A program made the translations under genes and the position numbers. From JANQPD01 sp963715655 (GTDB lineage: Bacteria; Bacteroidota; Bacteroidia; Flavobacteriales; Schleiferiaceae), in the NCBI GenBank assembly GCA_963715655.1, contig OY970262.1:2480001-2544000 (forward strand): 64,000 bases of DNA, given 5' to 3'. A model generated the notes under the pieces. It did no database searches, was not told where the DNA came from, and was given only the letters and a program-made list of their open reading frames with translations. Below, in pieces: positions 52,231 to 61,988 of this stretch. The first letter of the stretch is position 1. Each line of letters opens with the position of its first letter.

Positions 52231-53054
52231 GCAACAGACCGGAAGGCAATACTTGGCGCAGCCGCTGGTACGATATCGTTTTTGAAGCTGATACCCCAAA
52301 GGGTAGAGCTTTTGACGTAATCTTGCTTATTGCTATTATAGGCAGTTTAGTGGTAATTATGTTTGAAAGTGTTTCAGCCATAAATGATAAATACCTTCCA
52401 CAGTTTAAAATTATTGATTGGATTTTTACGGGAATTTTTACCGTAGAATACCTGCTGCGATTGGCCATTGTAAAGCGCAAAAGAGGATATGCGCTTAGTT
52501 TTTTCGGTATTGTAGATTTATTAAGTATTCTCCCCACCTTTTTGGCTTTTTTCCTTTCGGGAGGTCAGTATTTCATGGTCATCAGAAGTTTACGCTTAAT
52601 ACGTGTATTCCGTGTATTAAAAATGGTGCGCTTTTTAGGTGAAGCTGAAGTGTTATCAGACGCTTTAAAAGCAAGCCGTGCAAAAATCATTGTTTTTATC
52701 ATTGCTGTGCTTTGCATCGTATTCATTATGGGTACGGTTATGTTTATTGTAGAGGGCGAACCTGGTGGTTTTACGAGTATCCCAATGAGCGTATATTGGT
52801 GTATTGTAACCCTTACCACCGTTGGCTATGGCGATATTTCACCCGTTACACCTTTAGGTCAGTTTATAGCTTCGGTAATTATGATTATGGGCTACGGAGT
52901 AATTGCGGTGCCTACCGGAATTGTAACCGCTGAAATGAGCAGCGCGCAGCGCAAACATGCGGACATTAGTAATCCACCTAAAAATTGTGACGATTGTGGC
53001 GCAGCTAATATTGGTAAAGCCAAATTTTGTAATTCTTGCGGAAACTCGTTTTGA
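52227..53054 (+). CDS. Voltage-gated-type K+ channel with C-terminal zinc ribbon
   Basis: This 275-residue protein has six membrane helices. S4 carries regularly spaced Arg/Lys residues (IRSLRLIRVFRVLKMVRF), and the pore loop is TLTTVGYGDISPVTP, the K+ selectivity filter TVGYGD. After S6 there is a short C-terminal domain with CDDCG and CNSCG, two CxxC knuckles of a zinc ribbon, unusual for this channel family. The start is TTG at 52227 inside the preceding stop (TTGA). The channel likely controls membrane potential or K+ flux; the ribbon may sense a ligand or mediate tetramer contact. Confidence 0.88.
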   Translation: MSNRPEGNTWRSRWYDIVFEADTPKGRAFDVILLIAIIGSLVVIMFESVSAINDKYLPQFKIIDWIFTGIFTVEYLLRLAIVKRKRGYALSFFGIVDLLSILPTFLAFFLSGGQYFMVIRSLRLIRVFRVLKMVRFLGEAEVLSDALKASRAKIIVFIIAVLCIVFIMGTVMFIVEGEPGGFTSIPMSVYWCIVTLTTVGYGDISPVTPLGQFIASVIMIMGYGVIAVPTGIVTAEMSSAQRKHADISNPPKNCDDCGAANIGKAKFCNSCGNSF

Positions 53055-53953
53055 AAAATACCGCTTTATTTATTTGCGGACCAACCGCTGTTGGAAAAAC
53101 TTCGGTAGCCATAGCGTTGGCCAAACATTTCAATACTGAAATTATTTCCTTTGATTCTCGTCAATTTTATAAAGAACTTAAAATTGGCGCTGCACCGCCT
53201 TCGCGGGATGAATTAAACGCTGTACCACATCATTTTATACACAACCTTAGCGTAAGTGATAAACCCTTAAATGCAGGCGCTTTTGAAAAACAAGCATTAA
53301 AAACGCTAACCGAGCTTTTCAAAAAACATAAAATTGTAGTTTTAGTTGGTGGTAGCGGTTTGTATATGAAAGCTTTAACCGAAGGTTTTGATACATTACC
53401 AAAAATAAGCTTAGAAACACGCAACACTTTAATTAAAGAATTAGAAACCAAAGGATTAGAAACTCTTAGCAAAGAATTAATAGAAAAAGATAAGGAATAC
53501 GCGCAAAGAGTTGATTTACAAAACCCACAGCGCGTAATGCGCGCGCTAGAAATTATACGGGAAACAGGTAAACCCTTTTCACATTTTAGGCAAAATGAAA
53601 AAGCAATACGTCCTTTTGAAAGTATAAACATTGGTTTAGAATTACCGCGCCCTGAATTGTACGCAAGAATTAACAAGCGTGTGGAGTTGATGGATGCCGA
53701 AGGTTTGGAAAAAGAAGCGTTTTCGCTGAAAGCATACCATGAAAATAATGCTTTGCAAACTGTGGGTTATAAAGAATGGTGGCCTTATTTTAATGGTTTA
53801 GCTTCACGTGATTTTACTATTGAAGAAATTAAAAAAAACAGCAGGCGCTACGCTAAACGTCAACTAACTTGGTTTAAAAATCAAACAGAAGCAAAGTGGT
53901 TTTTACCTACTGAACTCACCGAAATTAAAGCCTATTTAGCACAGCAAATATGA
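53051..53953 (+). CDS. miaA: tRNA dimethylallyltransferase
   Basis: This 300-residue enzyme transfers the dimethylallyl group to A37 of tRNAs reading UNN codons. It has the P-loop CGPTAVGKTSVA, FDSRQFYKELKIGAAPP and VGGSGLYMKAL, and a late QTVGYKEW segment. A TTG at 53036 is in frame, but the TTG at 53051, overlapping the channel gene's stop in TTGA, gives the family N-terminus KNTALFICGPTAVGKT. It overlaps lpxK by 4 bases. Confidence 0.93.
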   Translation: MKNTALFICGPTAVGKTSVAIALAKHFNTEIISFDSRQFYKELKIGAAPPSRDELNAVPHHFIHNLSVSDKPLNAGAFEKQALKTLTELFKKHKIVVLVGGSGLYMKALTEGFDTLPKISLETRNTLIKELETKGLETLSKELIEKDKEYAQRVDLQNPQRVMRALEIIRETGKPFSHFRQNEKAIRPFESINIGLELPRPELYARINKRVELMDAEGLEKEAFSLKAYHENNALQTVGYKEWWPYFNGLASRDFTIEEIKKNSRRYAKRQLTWFKNQTEAKWFLPTELTEIKAYLAQQI

Positions 53954-54978
53954 AAGAGCTGCGAAAAATGTTATGGCCATTTTCATTACTGTACCATGGC
54001 ATTACAGCGCTGCGTAATGTTGCGTTTTCCACGGGAGTTCTCACCGAAAAAAAGCACGATGTTACGCTAATAAATGTTGGTAATTTAAGCACGGGCGGTA
54101 CTGGTAAAAGTCCAATGGTGGCACATCTTTCCAAACTATTTAATCAGGAAAAAACGGCTGTTTTAAGCCGTGGCTATGGTAGAGAAACCAAAGGATTACT
54201 GGTGGTAAAAGTGAGTAGCAAAGCTTCTGAAGTTGGTGATGAACCCTTGCAATTAAAGCAGCGTTTCCCTAAGCTTACCGTAGTAGTTTGTGAAAACCGG
54301 AATTTAGGTGTGGAGCATATTCTAGAAAATTTTAAAAACACCCAGCAAATTCTGTTGGATGATGCCTATCAGCATCGCTCCATAAAACCCGATGTGAACA
54401 TTTTATTGAGCACCATTACCCAACCTTTTTATAAAGATTTAATGCTGCCGGCCGGAAATTTACGCGAGAATAGATTGGGTGCCAAACGTGCAGATGTGGT
54501 GGTAATCACCAAATGTTCATCCACTTTAAGCGATAAAGAAGCAACAACCATAAAACGTAAAATAGCTACCTACACTAAAAAGCCGGTGTATTTTACTACG
54601 TTAAAATATAATGTAGCCACCAATCATTTAGGTGCTCATTTATCTGCGCAAAGCAGCGTGCATTTAATAACCGGCATTGCCAACCCAAAACCTTTGGTTG
54701 TTTATATAAATGAGCATTATACACTGTTAAGTCATTTGCAATACGCAGATCATCATAACTTTAAAAATTCTGATAGTGAGCGTATTAAGGCAATTCTAGA
54801 AAAGGAACGTGATGTTATTTTAACCACTGGAAAAGACTATGTACGCTTGCGCGAAATTCTTCCCGAAAGGTATTTACCGCGCATTTTTATACAGGATATT
54901 TCTGTTGAGTTTTTATTTAACCAACACGCTGATTTTCAAAAAACAATACTTGATAAAATTAAGGAGCAGAATAAGTGA
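53950..54978 (+). CDS. lpxK: Tetraacyldisaccharide 4'-kinase
   Basis: This 342-residue enzyme phosphorylates the lipid A precursor at the inner membrane. It has an N-terminal membrane-proximal helix, the P-loop VGNLSTGGTGKSPMVAHL, LSRGYGRETKG, VGDEPLQLKQRFP and LDDAYQHRSIKPDVNILL. The length is normal. It confirms an LPS-type outer membrane. Confidence 0.92.
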   Translation: MKELRKMLWPFSLLYHGITALRNVAFSTGVLTEKKHDVTLINVGNLSTGGTGKSPMVAHLSKLFNQEKTAVLSRGYGRETKGLLVVKVSSKASEVGDEPLQLKQRFPKLTVVVCENRNLGVEHILENFKNTQQILLDDAYQHRSIKPDVNILLSTITQPFYKDLMLPAGNLRENRLGAKRADVVVITKCSSTLSDKEATTIKRKIATYTKKPVYFTTLKYNVATNHLGAHLSAQSSVHLITGIANPKPLVVYINEHYTLLSHLQYADHHNFKNSDSERIKAILEKERDVILTTGKDYVRLREILPERYLPRIFIQDISVEFLFNQHADFQKTILDKIKEQNK

Positions 54979-55036
54979 TGGCAATGGTTTATTAAGCCCT
55001 TTCCATTTTGTTTCTTTGCAACGCTTTTAGCAGATT

Positions 55037-56488
55037 ATGAAAGAAATTTTAGAAAAATACGATCCTGTAATCGGTTTAGAAATTCACGTTCAGTTGGCCA
55101 CCAATACCAAGGCTTACTCTACTGAATCTACCACTTACGGAGCGATGCCAAACACCTTGGTAAGCGCCATCAGTTTGGGGCATCCCGGTACATTACCCAA
55201 GGTAAATAAAAGTGTAATTGAATATGCTATAAAACTTGGTTTAGCCTGTGGATGCAACATTAGAGAACGCAATGAATATGCACGTAAAAATTATTTTTAT
55301 GCAGATTTACCAAAAGGCTATCAAATTACACAAGATAAAACGCCTATTTGCACCGGTGGCTCTGTAAAAATTAAGGATGCAAACGGAAATCCTAAAACAA
55401 TTGGTTTAACGCGTATTCACATGGAGGAAGATTCCGGAAAAAGTGTGCATGATATTGACCCTTTTAACACGTTGGTTGATTTAAATAGAGCAGGAACAGC
55501 CTTATTAGAAATTGTAAGCGAGCCGGAATTTAAAGATGGACAAGAAGCGTATAATTACCTTTCGGAAATGCGAAAATTGGTGCGTTATCTTGATATCAGC
55601 GATGGAAATATGGAAGAAGGCAGCTTACGTTGCGATGTAAACGTATCTATAAAACCAAAAGGTCAAAAGAAGTTTGGCACCAAGGTGGAGGTGAAAAATA
55701 TGAACTCCTTTCGTAATGTGCAAAAAGCCATTGATTTTGAAATTACCAGACAATACGAACTGATACAAAGTGGCGGTAAAGTAGAGCAGCAAACTATGAA
55801 TTTTGATGCTACCACCGGTAAAACGCTAGTATTAAGAGCTAAAGAAGATGCACATGATTACCGGTATTTTCCTGAGCCAGATTTGCTACCTGTACTTGTA
55901 AAACAGGAATATGTAAAAACGATAAAAGGAAATATGCCTCCTTTACCCACAGCACTTTTTGATAAGTATAAAAAGCTAAAGCTGAGTGATTACGATGCTT
56001 CCTTGCTTACTGAAACCAAAGAAATAGCCTTGTATTTTGAAGATGTAATTGAACATACTAAAAATTATAAAGCCGCTGCTAACTGGATGATGGGTGTGAT
56101 AAAATCGCATTTGAACGAAAAAGCAATAAGTATTCAAGAATTTAGCATTGCGCCAAAAACCATTGCTATTTTAATTGATATGGTAGATGCCAATGCGGTA
56201 AGTAATTCAGTGGCCAGTGGTGATCTTTTTAAATTACTTTTAGAAAACCCGGAAGCTAATCCTAAGAAATTAGCTAAGGAACATAACCTTATACAAGAAA
56301 GTGACTCAGGTGCTTTGGAAACGTTTGTAGATCAAGCACTAGCACAATATCCCGATAAGGTAACCGAATATAAAAACGGTAAAAAAGGCTTAATGGGACT
56401 TTTTGTGGGTGAAGTAATGAAGCTTTCAAAAGGTAAGGCCGACCCAAAAATGACAAATAAAATTTTACAACAAAAACTAGATAAATAA
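55037..56488 (+). CDS. gatB: Aspartyl/glutamyl-tRNA(Asn/Gln) amidotransferase subunit B
   Basis: This 483-residue subunit B of GatCAB converts mischarged Glu-tRNA-Gln (or Asp-tRNA-Asn). The N-terminal VIGLEIHVQLATNTKAYS, CGCNIRERNEYARKNYFY, MEEDSGKSVHD, DLNRAGTALLEIVSEPE and EGSLRCDVNVSI are canonical. A C-terminal YqeY-like tail domain is present. The length is normal. Confidence 0.95.
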   Translation: MKEILEKYDPVIGLEIHVQLATNTKAYSTESTTYGAMPNTLVSAISLGHPGTLPKVNKSVIEYAIKLGLACGCNIRERNEYARKNYFYADLPKGYQITQDKTPICTGGSVKIKDANGNPKTIGLTRIHMEEDSGKSVHDIDPFNTLVDLNRAGTALLEIVSEPEFKDGQEAYNYLSEMRKLVRYLDISDGNMEEGSLRCDVNVSIKPKGQKKFGTKVEVKNMNSFRNVQKAIDFEITRQYELIQSGGKVEQQTMNFDATTGKTLVLRAKEDAHDYRYFPEPDLLPVLVKQEYVKTIKGNMPPLPTALFDKYKKLKLSDYDASLLTETKEIALYFEDVIEHTKNYKAAANWMMGVIKSHLNEKAISIQEFSIAPKTIAILIDMVDANAVSNSVASGDLFKLLLENPEANPKKLAKEHNLIQESDSGALETFVDQALAQYPDKVTEYKNGKKGLMGLFVGEVMKLSKGKADPKMTNKILQQKLDK

Positions 56489-56492
56489 ATAT

Positions 56493-57674
56493 ATGAATAA
56501 ATTGAAATTAGGCGCAATAGCGCTTGCTGCAGTGGCTATACAAGCCTGTGGAGGTAAGGAAGGAACCAATATTACCGGAACGGTAGAGAACAGCGAAAAG
56601 ATTTTTGTTATAAAGCCAGGTCCTCAGAGTATGGACACGCTGCAAACCATTGAGGTGAAAGATAACAAATTCGCTTTCAACACTTTAAATTTAGATACCG
56701 CTGACTTTTTTATTCTACAAACGTCAGATCAGTATGGTTTACCGGTTTTTGTTTTGCCTAATGATAATATTGAAGTGAATATTACCGGTAGCACGCCTGA
56801 GGATAGAACCTACACGGTTTCGGGTAGTAAAGAAAGTGAGCGCGTGTTGGAAATTAACAACATCTTAAAGGAAGCCATGGCTGATATTGACACACTTAAT
56901 CAACAAAGTCAAGCCACGTCTCAAGAGGATATGATAGCGCTACGCGAGCAAATGGACGTGGCTTTTCAAAAAATTGTGGCTAAAAGTCAAGAAAAGCTTT
57001 TAGCTTTAATTGATGAAGATCCTGCTAGTATGGCCAACATTTTTGTTTTTCCACAGCGCATTGGCCAAATGCAATTAATTAATCTGCAAGAGCATGAAGC
57101 GTATTACACTAAAGTGATTGAAGCGGTAAACGAGCGCTATCCTGAAAATAAGCATATCAAAAATTTTGAGCAACAGGTAAATCGTTTGCGCGAATCACAA
57201 AAAGCACAGGAAAAAATGCAGGAAGTTAGTGCCAATATTAAAGAAGGTACTCCCGCTCCAAATATTGCTTTGCCATCAGCTACAGGCACAGTAATGCAGC
57301 TTAGCGATTTAAAAGGAAAAGTGGTGTTGGTTGATTTTTGGGCCGCTTGGTGCAAACCTTGCCGCATGGAAAACCCAAATGTTGTGCGGATGTACAACGA
57401 GTATAAGGCAAAAGGCTTTGATGTGTTTAGTGTTTCCTTAGATGGTTTACCTCAGCAACCAAACCCTAAAGAAGCTTGGACGCAAGCTATTGAACAAGAT
57501 GGTTTAATCTGGCCTAATCATGTAAGCGATTTGCAAGGTTGGAACTCAAGTGTGGTTGGCAATTATGGTTTTCAAGGTATTCCTTACACCGTATTGGTGG
57601 GCAGAGATGGTAACATTTTAGCTACCAACTTACGTGGTCCTCAATTAGAAGCAAAACTTAAAGAAGTTTTATAA
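56493..57674 (+). CDS. TlpA-like thiol-disulfide lipoprotein with DUF4369-type N-terminus
   Basis: This 393-residue lipoprotein has a lipobox, AIQAC (Cys19), a DUF4369-type beta domain (about 25-115), a helical linker (about 120-245) and a C-terminal thioredoxin domain (VDFWAAWCKPCRMENP and the cis-Pro of FQGIPYTV). It probably handles disulfides or cytochrome thiols in the periplasm. It follows gatB after 4 bases, and its tail overlaps the convergent gap gene by 6 bases. Confidence 0.9.
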   Translation: MNKLKLGAIALAAVAIQACGGKEGTNITGTVENSEKIFVIKPGPQSMDTLQTIEVKDNKFAFNTLNLDTADFFILQTSDQYGLPVFVLPNDNIEVNITGSTPEDRTYTVSGSKESERVLEINNILKEAMADIDTLNQQSQATSQEDMIALREQMDVAFQKIVAKSQEKLLALIDEDPASMANIFVFPQRIGQMQLINLQEHEAYYTKVIEAVNERYPENKHIKNFEQQVNRLRESQKAQEKMQEVSANIKEGTPAPNIALPSATGTVMQLSDLKGKVVLVDFWAAWCKPCRMENPNVVRMYNEYKAKGFDVFSVSLDGLPQQPNPKEAWTQAIEQDGLIWPNHVSDLQGWNSSVVGNYGFQGIPYTVLVGRDGNILATNLRGPQLEAKLKEVL

Positions 57675-58676
57675 AGCATTCATTTTAATAATGAGGTCGG
57701 CAAGACGGTTGCTATAGCCGATCTCATTATCATACCAACCTACTACCTTCACCATTTTTCCAAGCACCACCGTTAATTCTTCATCATATAAACAAGAATA
57801 CGGTTGCCCTATTACATCTCTAGAAACAATAGGGTCATTGGTGTAACCCAAGTAATTTTTATAGGCTCCTTCGTAACTTGCTTTGTAAAAAGCATTGTTT
57901 AAAGCTTCTACCGTTACCGGATTTTTTACGGTAAAGGTGATATCCGTTAAGCTGCCATCAGGTACCGGCACTCGAATACCTCCACCCCCTATCCTTCCTT
58001 CAAACTTTGGAAATACGCGTGTAATAGCTTTGGCGGCACCGGTAGTAGTAGGAACTATGGATTCTGCCGCTGCTCTACCTCGCCTAAAATCCTTATGCGG
58101 CCCATCTTGCAATTGCTGATCAGTAGTATAGCTATGTACCGTTGTAATAAAAGCGTGTTCAATTTGGCATAAATCATCTACAATTTGTAATAACGGTGCT
58201 ACTGAATTAGTGGTGCATGATGCGTTTGACACAATTTGATCTTCTTTGGTAAGAATTTCATCGTTGGCGCCTAGCACAATGGTTTTTATATCATTATTGG
58301 CTGGTGCTGAAACCACCACTTTACGAGCGCTGTTTCCAATGTGATGTTGCAATACTTCCGTTGACTTAAATTTTCCTGTGGCTTCTACTATAAAATCTAC
58401 GTTGTGCTTATCCCATGGTATGTTTTCAATTTCTTTATGGTGATATACCGCGATGAATGCCCCGTCTAAACTCAAACCATTTTCTTCTGGTTTTACCTCT
58501 TTCATTAGTCTCCCGTGCACACTATCATACTTTAGTAAATGAGCCATATTTTTCTCATCGGCTAACTCATTTATTGCTACCAACTGCAGCTGAGGATAAT
58601 TTTGTATTACTCTGGTAAACGATCTTCCTATCCGGCCAAAGCCATTTAAGCCAATTCTAATTTTCTTTTGTTGCAT
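57669..58676 (-). CDS. gap: Glyceraldehyde-3-phosphate dehydrogenase, type I
   Basis: This 335-residue enzyme oxidises glyceraldehyde-3-phosphate in glycolysis, or runs the reverse in gluconeogenesis. It has the NAD motif LNGFGRIGRSF, the catalytic Cys in SNASCTTNS, the phosphate-site TTTGAAKA and WYDNEIGYSNRL. The segment INELADEKNMAHLLKYDSVHGR shows Glu in place of the Asp usual in GapA, as also seen in erythrose-4-phosphate dehydrogenase and some gluconeogenic GAPDHs; the substrate or cofactor choice cannot be settled from it. Confidence 0.9.
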   Translation of the reverse strand: MQQKKIRIGLNGFGRIGRSFTRVIQNYPQLQLVAINELADEKNMAHLLKYDSVHGRLMKEVKPEENGLSLDGAFIAVYHHKEIENIPWDKHNVDFIVEATGKFKSTEVLQHHIGNSARKVVVSAPANNDIKTIVLGANDEILTKEDQIVSNASCTTNSVAPLLQIVDDLCQIEHAFITTVHSYTTDQQLQDGPHKDFRRGRAAAESIVPTTTGAAKAITRVFPKFEGRIGGGGIRVPVPDGSLTDITFTVKNPVTVEALNNAFYKASYEGAYKNYLGYTNDPIVSRDVIGQPYSCLYDEELTVVLGKMVKVVGWYDNEIGYSNRLADLIIKMNAL

Positions 58677-58686
58677 GTGCTAAAGT

Positions 58687-58720
58687 AAAAAGCCCTTTCG
58701 GTATTACCGAAAGGGCTTTA
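58687..58720 (-). terminator. Intrinsic terminator between the BNR protein and gap
   Basis: A perfect 14-base-pair hairpin (AAAGCCCTTTCGGT at 58689-58702, ACCGAAAGGGCTTT at 58706-58719) has a 3-base loop. On the minus strand it is followed by a run of five U and then ACUUUA. It should end transcription of the large BNR-repeat gene before gap. Confidence 0.85.
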
Positions 58721-58744
58721 ATTGTATTTATAAACAGTAAGTGC

Positions 58745-61700
58745 TTAATGAGCCACCACCAACTTACCTGTTTTTGCTGTGTTATTTACTTGCAATGTAA
58801 CAATATATGTACCGTTACGAAGAGCGGATACATTTAAAGGTACATTATCAACATTTTTATCTAAACCTGTTAAGCTGATAACTTTTACCTGCTTTCCAGT
58901 TAAATCGCGAACTGAAATTTTAACATCACTACGATTTTCTAAGTTTAGGCTAACTTTAACTTCGCTGCGTGCAGGATTAGGATATAAGTTTAAAACATCC
59001 TTTTCCTTATTAGTAACGGTATTTGCTTTAGGCTCTTTCAATCCTATATAATCTGCAGTAGTAGCAGTTTTAAAATACCCTCTACCGTGCGTACCTAAAT
59101 ATATAGAACCTTCAAAAGCATCATTGCTCAACAAATCATAACGTATGGTGCGTGGCTGACGCATAGAGAAAACAGCAACGTTGGCCATTCCTGCATTTTC
59201 TTTAGTATAAGAAACCGAACTTGCATTTAAGTTTTCAGTAGTATATACACCATCTTCTGTACCAAGCAGTAATTGATTACCGGTAGGATCGTTATAGTTA
59301 AATGAAGCACTATACACAGGTTGTTTTGGCATATCACCGGTAATTGGAATAAGTGTAGGATTCGCACTAAGCGCATTATCACTTCTATATACATATTCTG
59401 TATTACCATAATTACCTAGCGTAACTACAACTTGATTCAAATTTTGAGAATTTACCGCAATTCCGGTAATAGCTCTACCGTTAAAATTTCTCATTAACGA
59501 TGTTTGAACCACGGATGTATTAGGTCTGCTTAAAGTACCTTGTAAATAAAAATCATCTACATCTGTACTAGCTGAATCTCTTGCATTTTCAAGATTAGTA
59601 ATTTTATAAAGCTTACCACTATTAGTTCCTACATAAAGTGTATTACCATCAGGTGAAACCTCCATGCTAGAAGGAGTTTCATTATCTCCTAACTTAGCAA
59701 TATGATACCACTTTGGCGTAATTAAAGGGCTGCTAATAGCTCCACGAGTCATCCAAATTCCACCTTTCAAGTTTCTATTAGGATTAGTAGGCTGATCATA
59801 CGCTCTTAAACCTGCAAAGAACATAGCTTGCACGGGGTCTTGCACTTTAGCTGACTGATTAGGATTTAATGCGGTAGGCAATGTATAATTAATTGGTAAA
59901 TCATTAGTAGCTGATTCTAAGAATAAAACTGATCCTGCATCATAACGAGTAGCACATTTGGCATTAATCTCTAAAACCACCGGATTTGTAAAAGTTACTA
60001 TAAATGCACCTGTTGTTGGATCAAAAGTACCCGTACCATCCCCTTGTAAATTACCAGAAGCATCAGAAGTAACTACTTGTAAACCCGCCTTAATAATTAA
60101 AGACTGCGGTACAAACTTAGTTGAAGGCTGAATTAATCTTAATTGACCGTTATAACTTCTTCCACCCGTTCCAAAACCTAAACTTGTGGTAGATGAATCA
60201 GCTGTAAAAGTTATGGTATCAGTACTCAAAGGATCATCCAAATCTTCCCATAGTAAAAATGGCATAACAAAATCAGCAAATCTACTGGTTCCATCCCCGG
60301 CATATCCGGCAGGATCCATACGTCTAAAATCATAAAACGCGTTAAAACTTTCACCGCTATCGGCAGATCTACCTAAAACACCGTACTGCATTTCTTTGAA
60401 GGCCATTAAAGGATTTAAATGTGATATTTCCGCATATCCGCCATCTCCATCACGATTTGAACCTTTAAAATTAATTCCCTCAGTACGCACGCCTTGTCTG
60501 GGAAGAAAGCTTTTTGGCGATACGAAAATAGTTCCATTATCCTGTGTTCCTCCCAATAAAGATCCATCATATCCTACTCCAATGGAGTAAAATTGAGTTG
60601 AAACATATTCATTATTTAAGGGTACCCATGTTAAGCCGTTATTTGAACTTTTAAATACACCACCGTCATTCCCCATATAAATTTCATTTGGGCGAGTAGG
60701 GTGAAATTCAACTTCATGATTATCCGCATGTACATAGAAAGGAGAACCAGTACCTCCCCCTGCTAAGGAAGCAATTTGCAACCATCCTTGACTTGCACTC
60801 CACTGCCATAATTCTACTCCTCCTACAATTATTCTTTCTTTGTCTAACGGAGAAACCGCCAAAGCATTATTGTAACTTCCTTGTGTACGGTGTGGGTTTA
60901 GCACTGCACTATTTTGGCCAATTTTTATCCAATTGGTGCCGCCATCCTTGGTTTGCCAAGCTTCTTTAAAACTACCGTTAGGATTTGTAGTAATTACATA
61001 AACATAATTATCATCCGTAGGCGCTACTGCCACACGCGCTCGTGCACCCGTTATTCCAATACCTGTTATTTCATTAAAAGAACCATCATCACCCGTGGCC
61101 GAAAAGTATAATTTGCTAGCTTGCTTTAACCATATACCACCTTGGCTATTCATAACCATATCTGTTGCAGCACCCTTGAGAAAATTTAAGGGATTACTCC
61201 AATTAACACCGCCATCATCTGACCTCCTAATACCACCGCTAGTAGCAATAAAAATACGCTGCGCGTTGTTTGGATCTATTTCAATTTTTCCAATAGAGGC
61301 ATAATCGGAAGATGTAGCACCAACACCCGGCACGGTAGAGGGCAATACTGAAAACGATTGTCCTCCATCTGTGGATTTAAACAAACCTCCACCTAGTAAA
61401 CCTCCCGACTCAATTCCTGTATCAAAATAATACAAACCTTCACCGGTTCCATAGTAAATATCCCCATTAGGTGCTTGTTCCAAACTTACTACTGCAAGGT
61501 TATTGGCTAAGTCATTAACCCGATTCCAAGAAGAACCGCCATTATTGCTTCTAAATAAGCCACCACTAACACTACCAGCGTAAATAATTTTGGTATCGTC
61601 CTTGTCAAACAATATAGAACGTGTACGACCAGCTATATTATTTGGTCCTTGGTTTTCCCATAATAATCCTAATGAACTACCGGTTTTACCCAACATACGT

Positions 61701-61936
61701 TCCTGTTGCGCACGTGCAGCCAAAACGTCTTTAGGGTCAATTTCACCGGTTATTTCATTTGCTCTAATACGTTGCAAATAATCTCTAGCTCCAGCCCATC
61801 CATTTTCATAAGCTGTTTTAGAATCCTGCTCTCTTGGTGTATACAATACCTTATCAGTAAAGCAGTATTCATTCATCATTATGCCTCCTGCGGCAATCAC
61901 CCCGGCTACTGCTCCGAGTAATAATCCTCTTTTCAT
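58745..61936 (-). CDS. Large BNR/Asp-box-repeat secreted protein with T9SS domain
   Basis: This 1063-residue protein has a hydrophobic N-terminus (GLLLGAVAGVIAAGG). A sortilin/BNR-like beta-propeller region follows with repeated Asp-box motifs (LFRSNNGGSSWN, FKSTDGGQSFS, IRRSDDGGVNWS, FKSSNNGLTW). After further propeller blades comes a C-terminal T9SS sorting domain (NLYPNPARSEVKVS to GKLVVAH). It should reach the surface through T9SS. Such propellers bind or hydrolyse glycans or act as adhesins; no sialidase active site is clear. It lies 52 bases after lipA. Confidence 0.85.
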   Translation of the reverse strand: MKRGLLLGAVAGVIAAGGIMMNEYCFTDKVLYTPREQDSKTAYENGWAGARDYLQRIRANEITGEIDPKDVLAARAQQERMLGKTGSSLGLLWENQGPNNIAGRTRSILFDKDDTKIIYAGSVSGGLFRSNNGGSSWNRVNDLANNLAVVSLEQAPNGDIYYGTGEGLYYFDTGIESGGLLGGGLFKSTDGGQSFSVLPSTVPGVGATSSDYASIGKIEIDPNNAQRIFIATSGGIRRSDDGGVNWSNPLNFLKGAATDMVMNSQGGIWLKQASKLYFSATGDDGSFNEITGIGITGARARVAVAPTDDNYVYVITTNPNGSFKEAWQTKDGGTNWIKIGQNSAVLNPHRTQGSYNNALAVSPLDKERIIVGGVELWQWSASQGWLQIASLAGGGTGSPFYVHADNHEVEFHPTRPNEIYMGNDGGVFKSSNNGLTWVPLNNEYVSTQFYSIGVGYDGSLLGGTQDNGTIFVSPKSFLPRQGVRTEGINFKGSNRDGDGGYAEISHLNPLMAFKEMQYGVLGRSADSGESFNAFYDFRRMDPAGYAGDGTSRFADFVMPFLLWEDLDDPLSTDTITFTADSSTTSLGFGTGGRSYNGQLRLIQPSTKFVPQSLIIKAGLQVVTSDASGNLQGDGTGTFDPTTGAFIVTFTNPVVLEINAKCATRYDAGSVLFLESATNDLPINYTLPTALNPNQSAKVQDPVQAMFFAGLRAYDQPTNPNRNLKGGIWMTRGAISSPLITPKWYHIAKLGDNETPSSMEVSPDGNTLYVGTNSGKLYKITNLENARDSASTDVDDFYLQGTLSRPNTSVVQTSLMRNFNGRAITGIAVNSQNLNQVVVTLGNYGNTEYVYRSDNALSANPTLIPITGDMPKQPVYSASFNYNDPTGNQLLLGTEDGVYTTENLNASSVSYTKENAGMANVAVFSMRQPRTIRYDLLSNDAFEGSIYLGTHGRGYFKTATTADYIGLKEPKANTVTNKEKDVLNLYPNPARSEVKVSLNLENRSDVKISVRDLTGKQVKVISLTGLDKNVDNVPLNVSALRNGTYIVTLQVNNTAKTGKLVVAH

Positions 61937-61988
61937 TCTTTATCTTTTGATATTACTTATTTTACAAATATACTCTACAAACACTATT

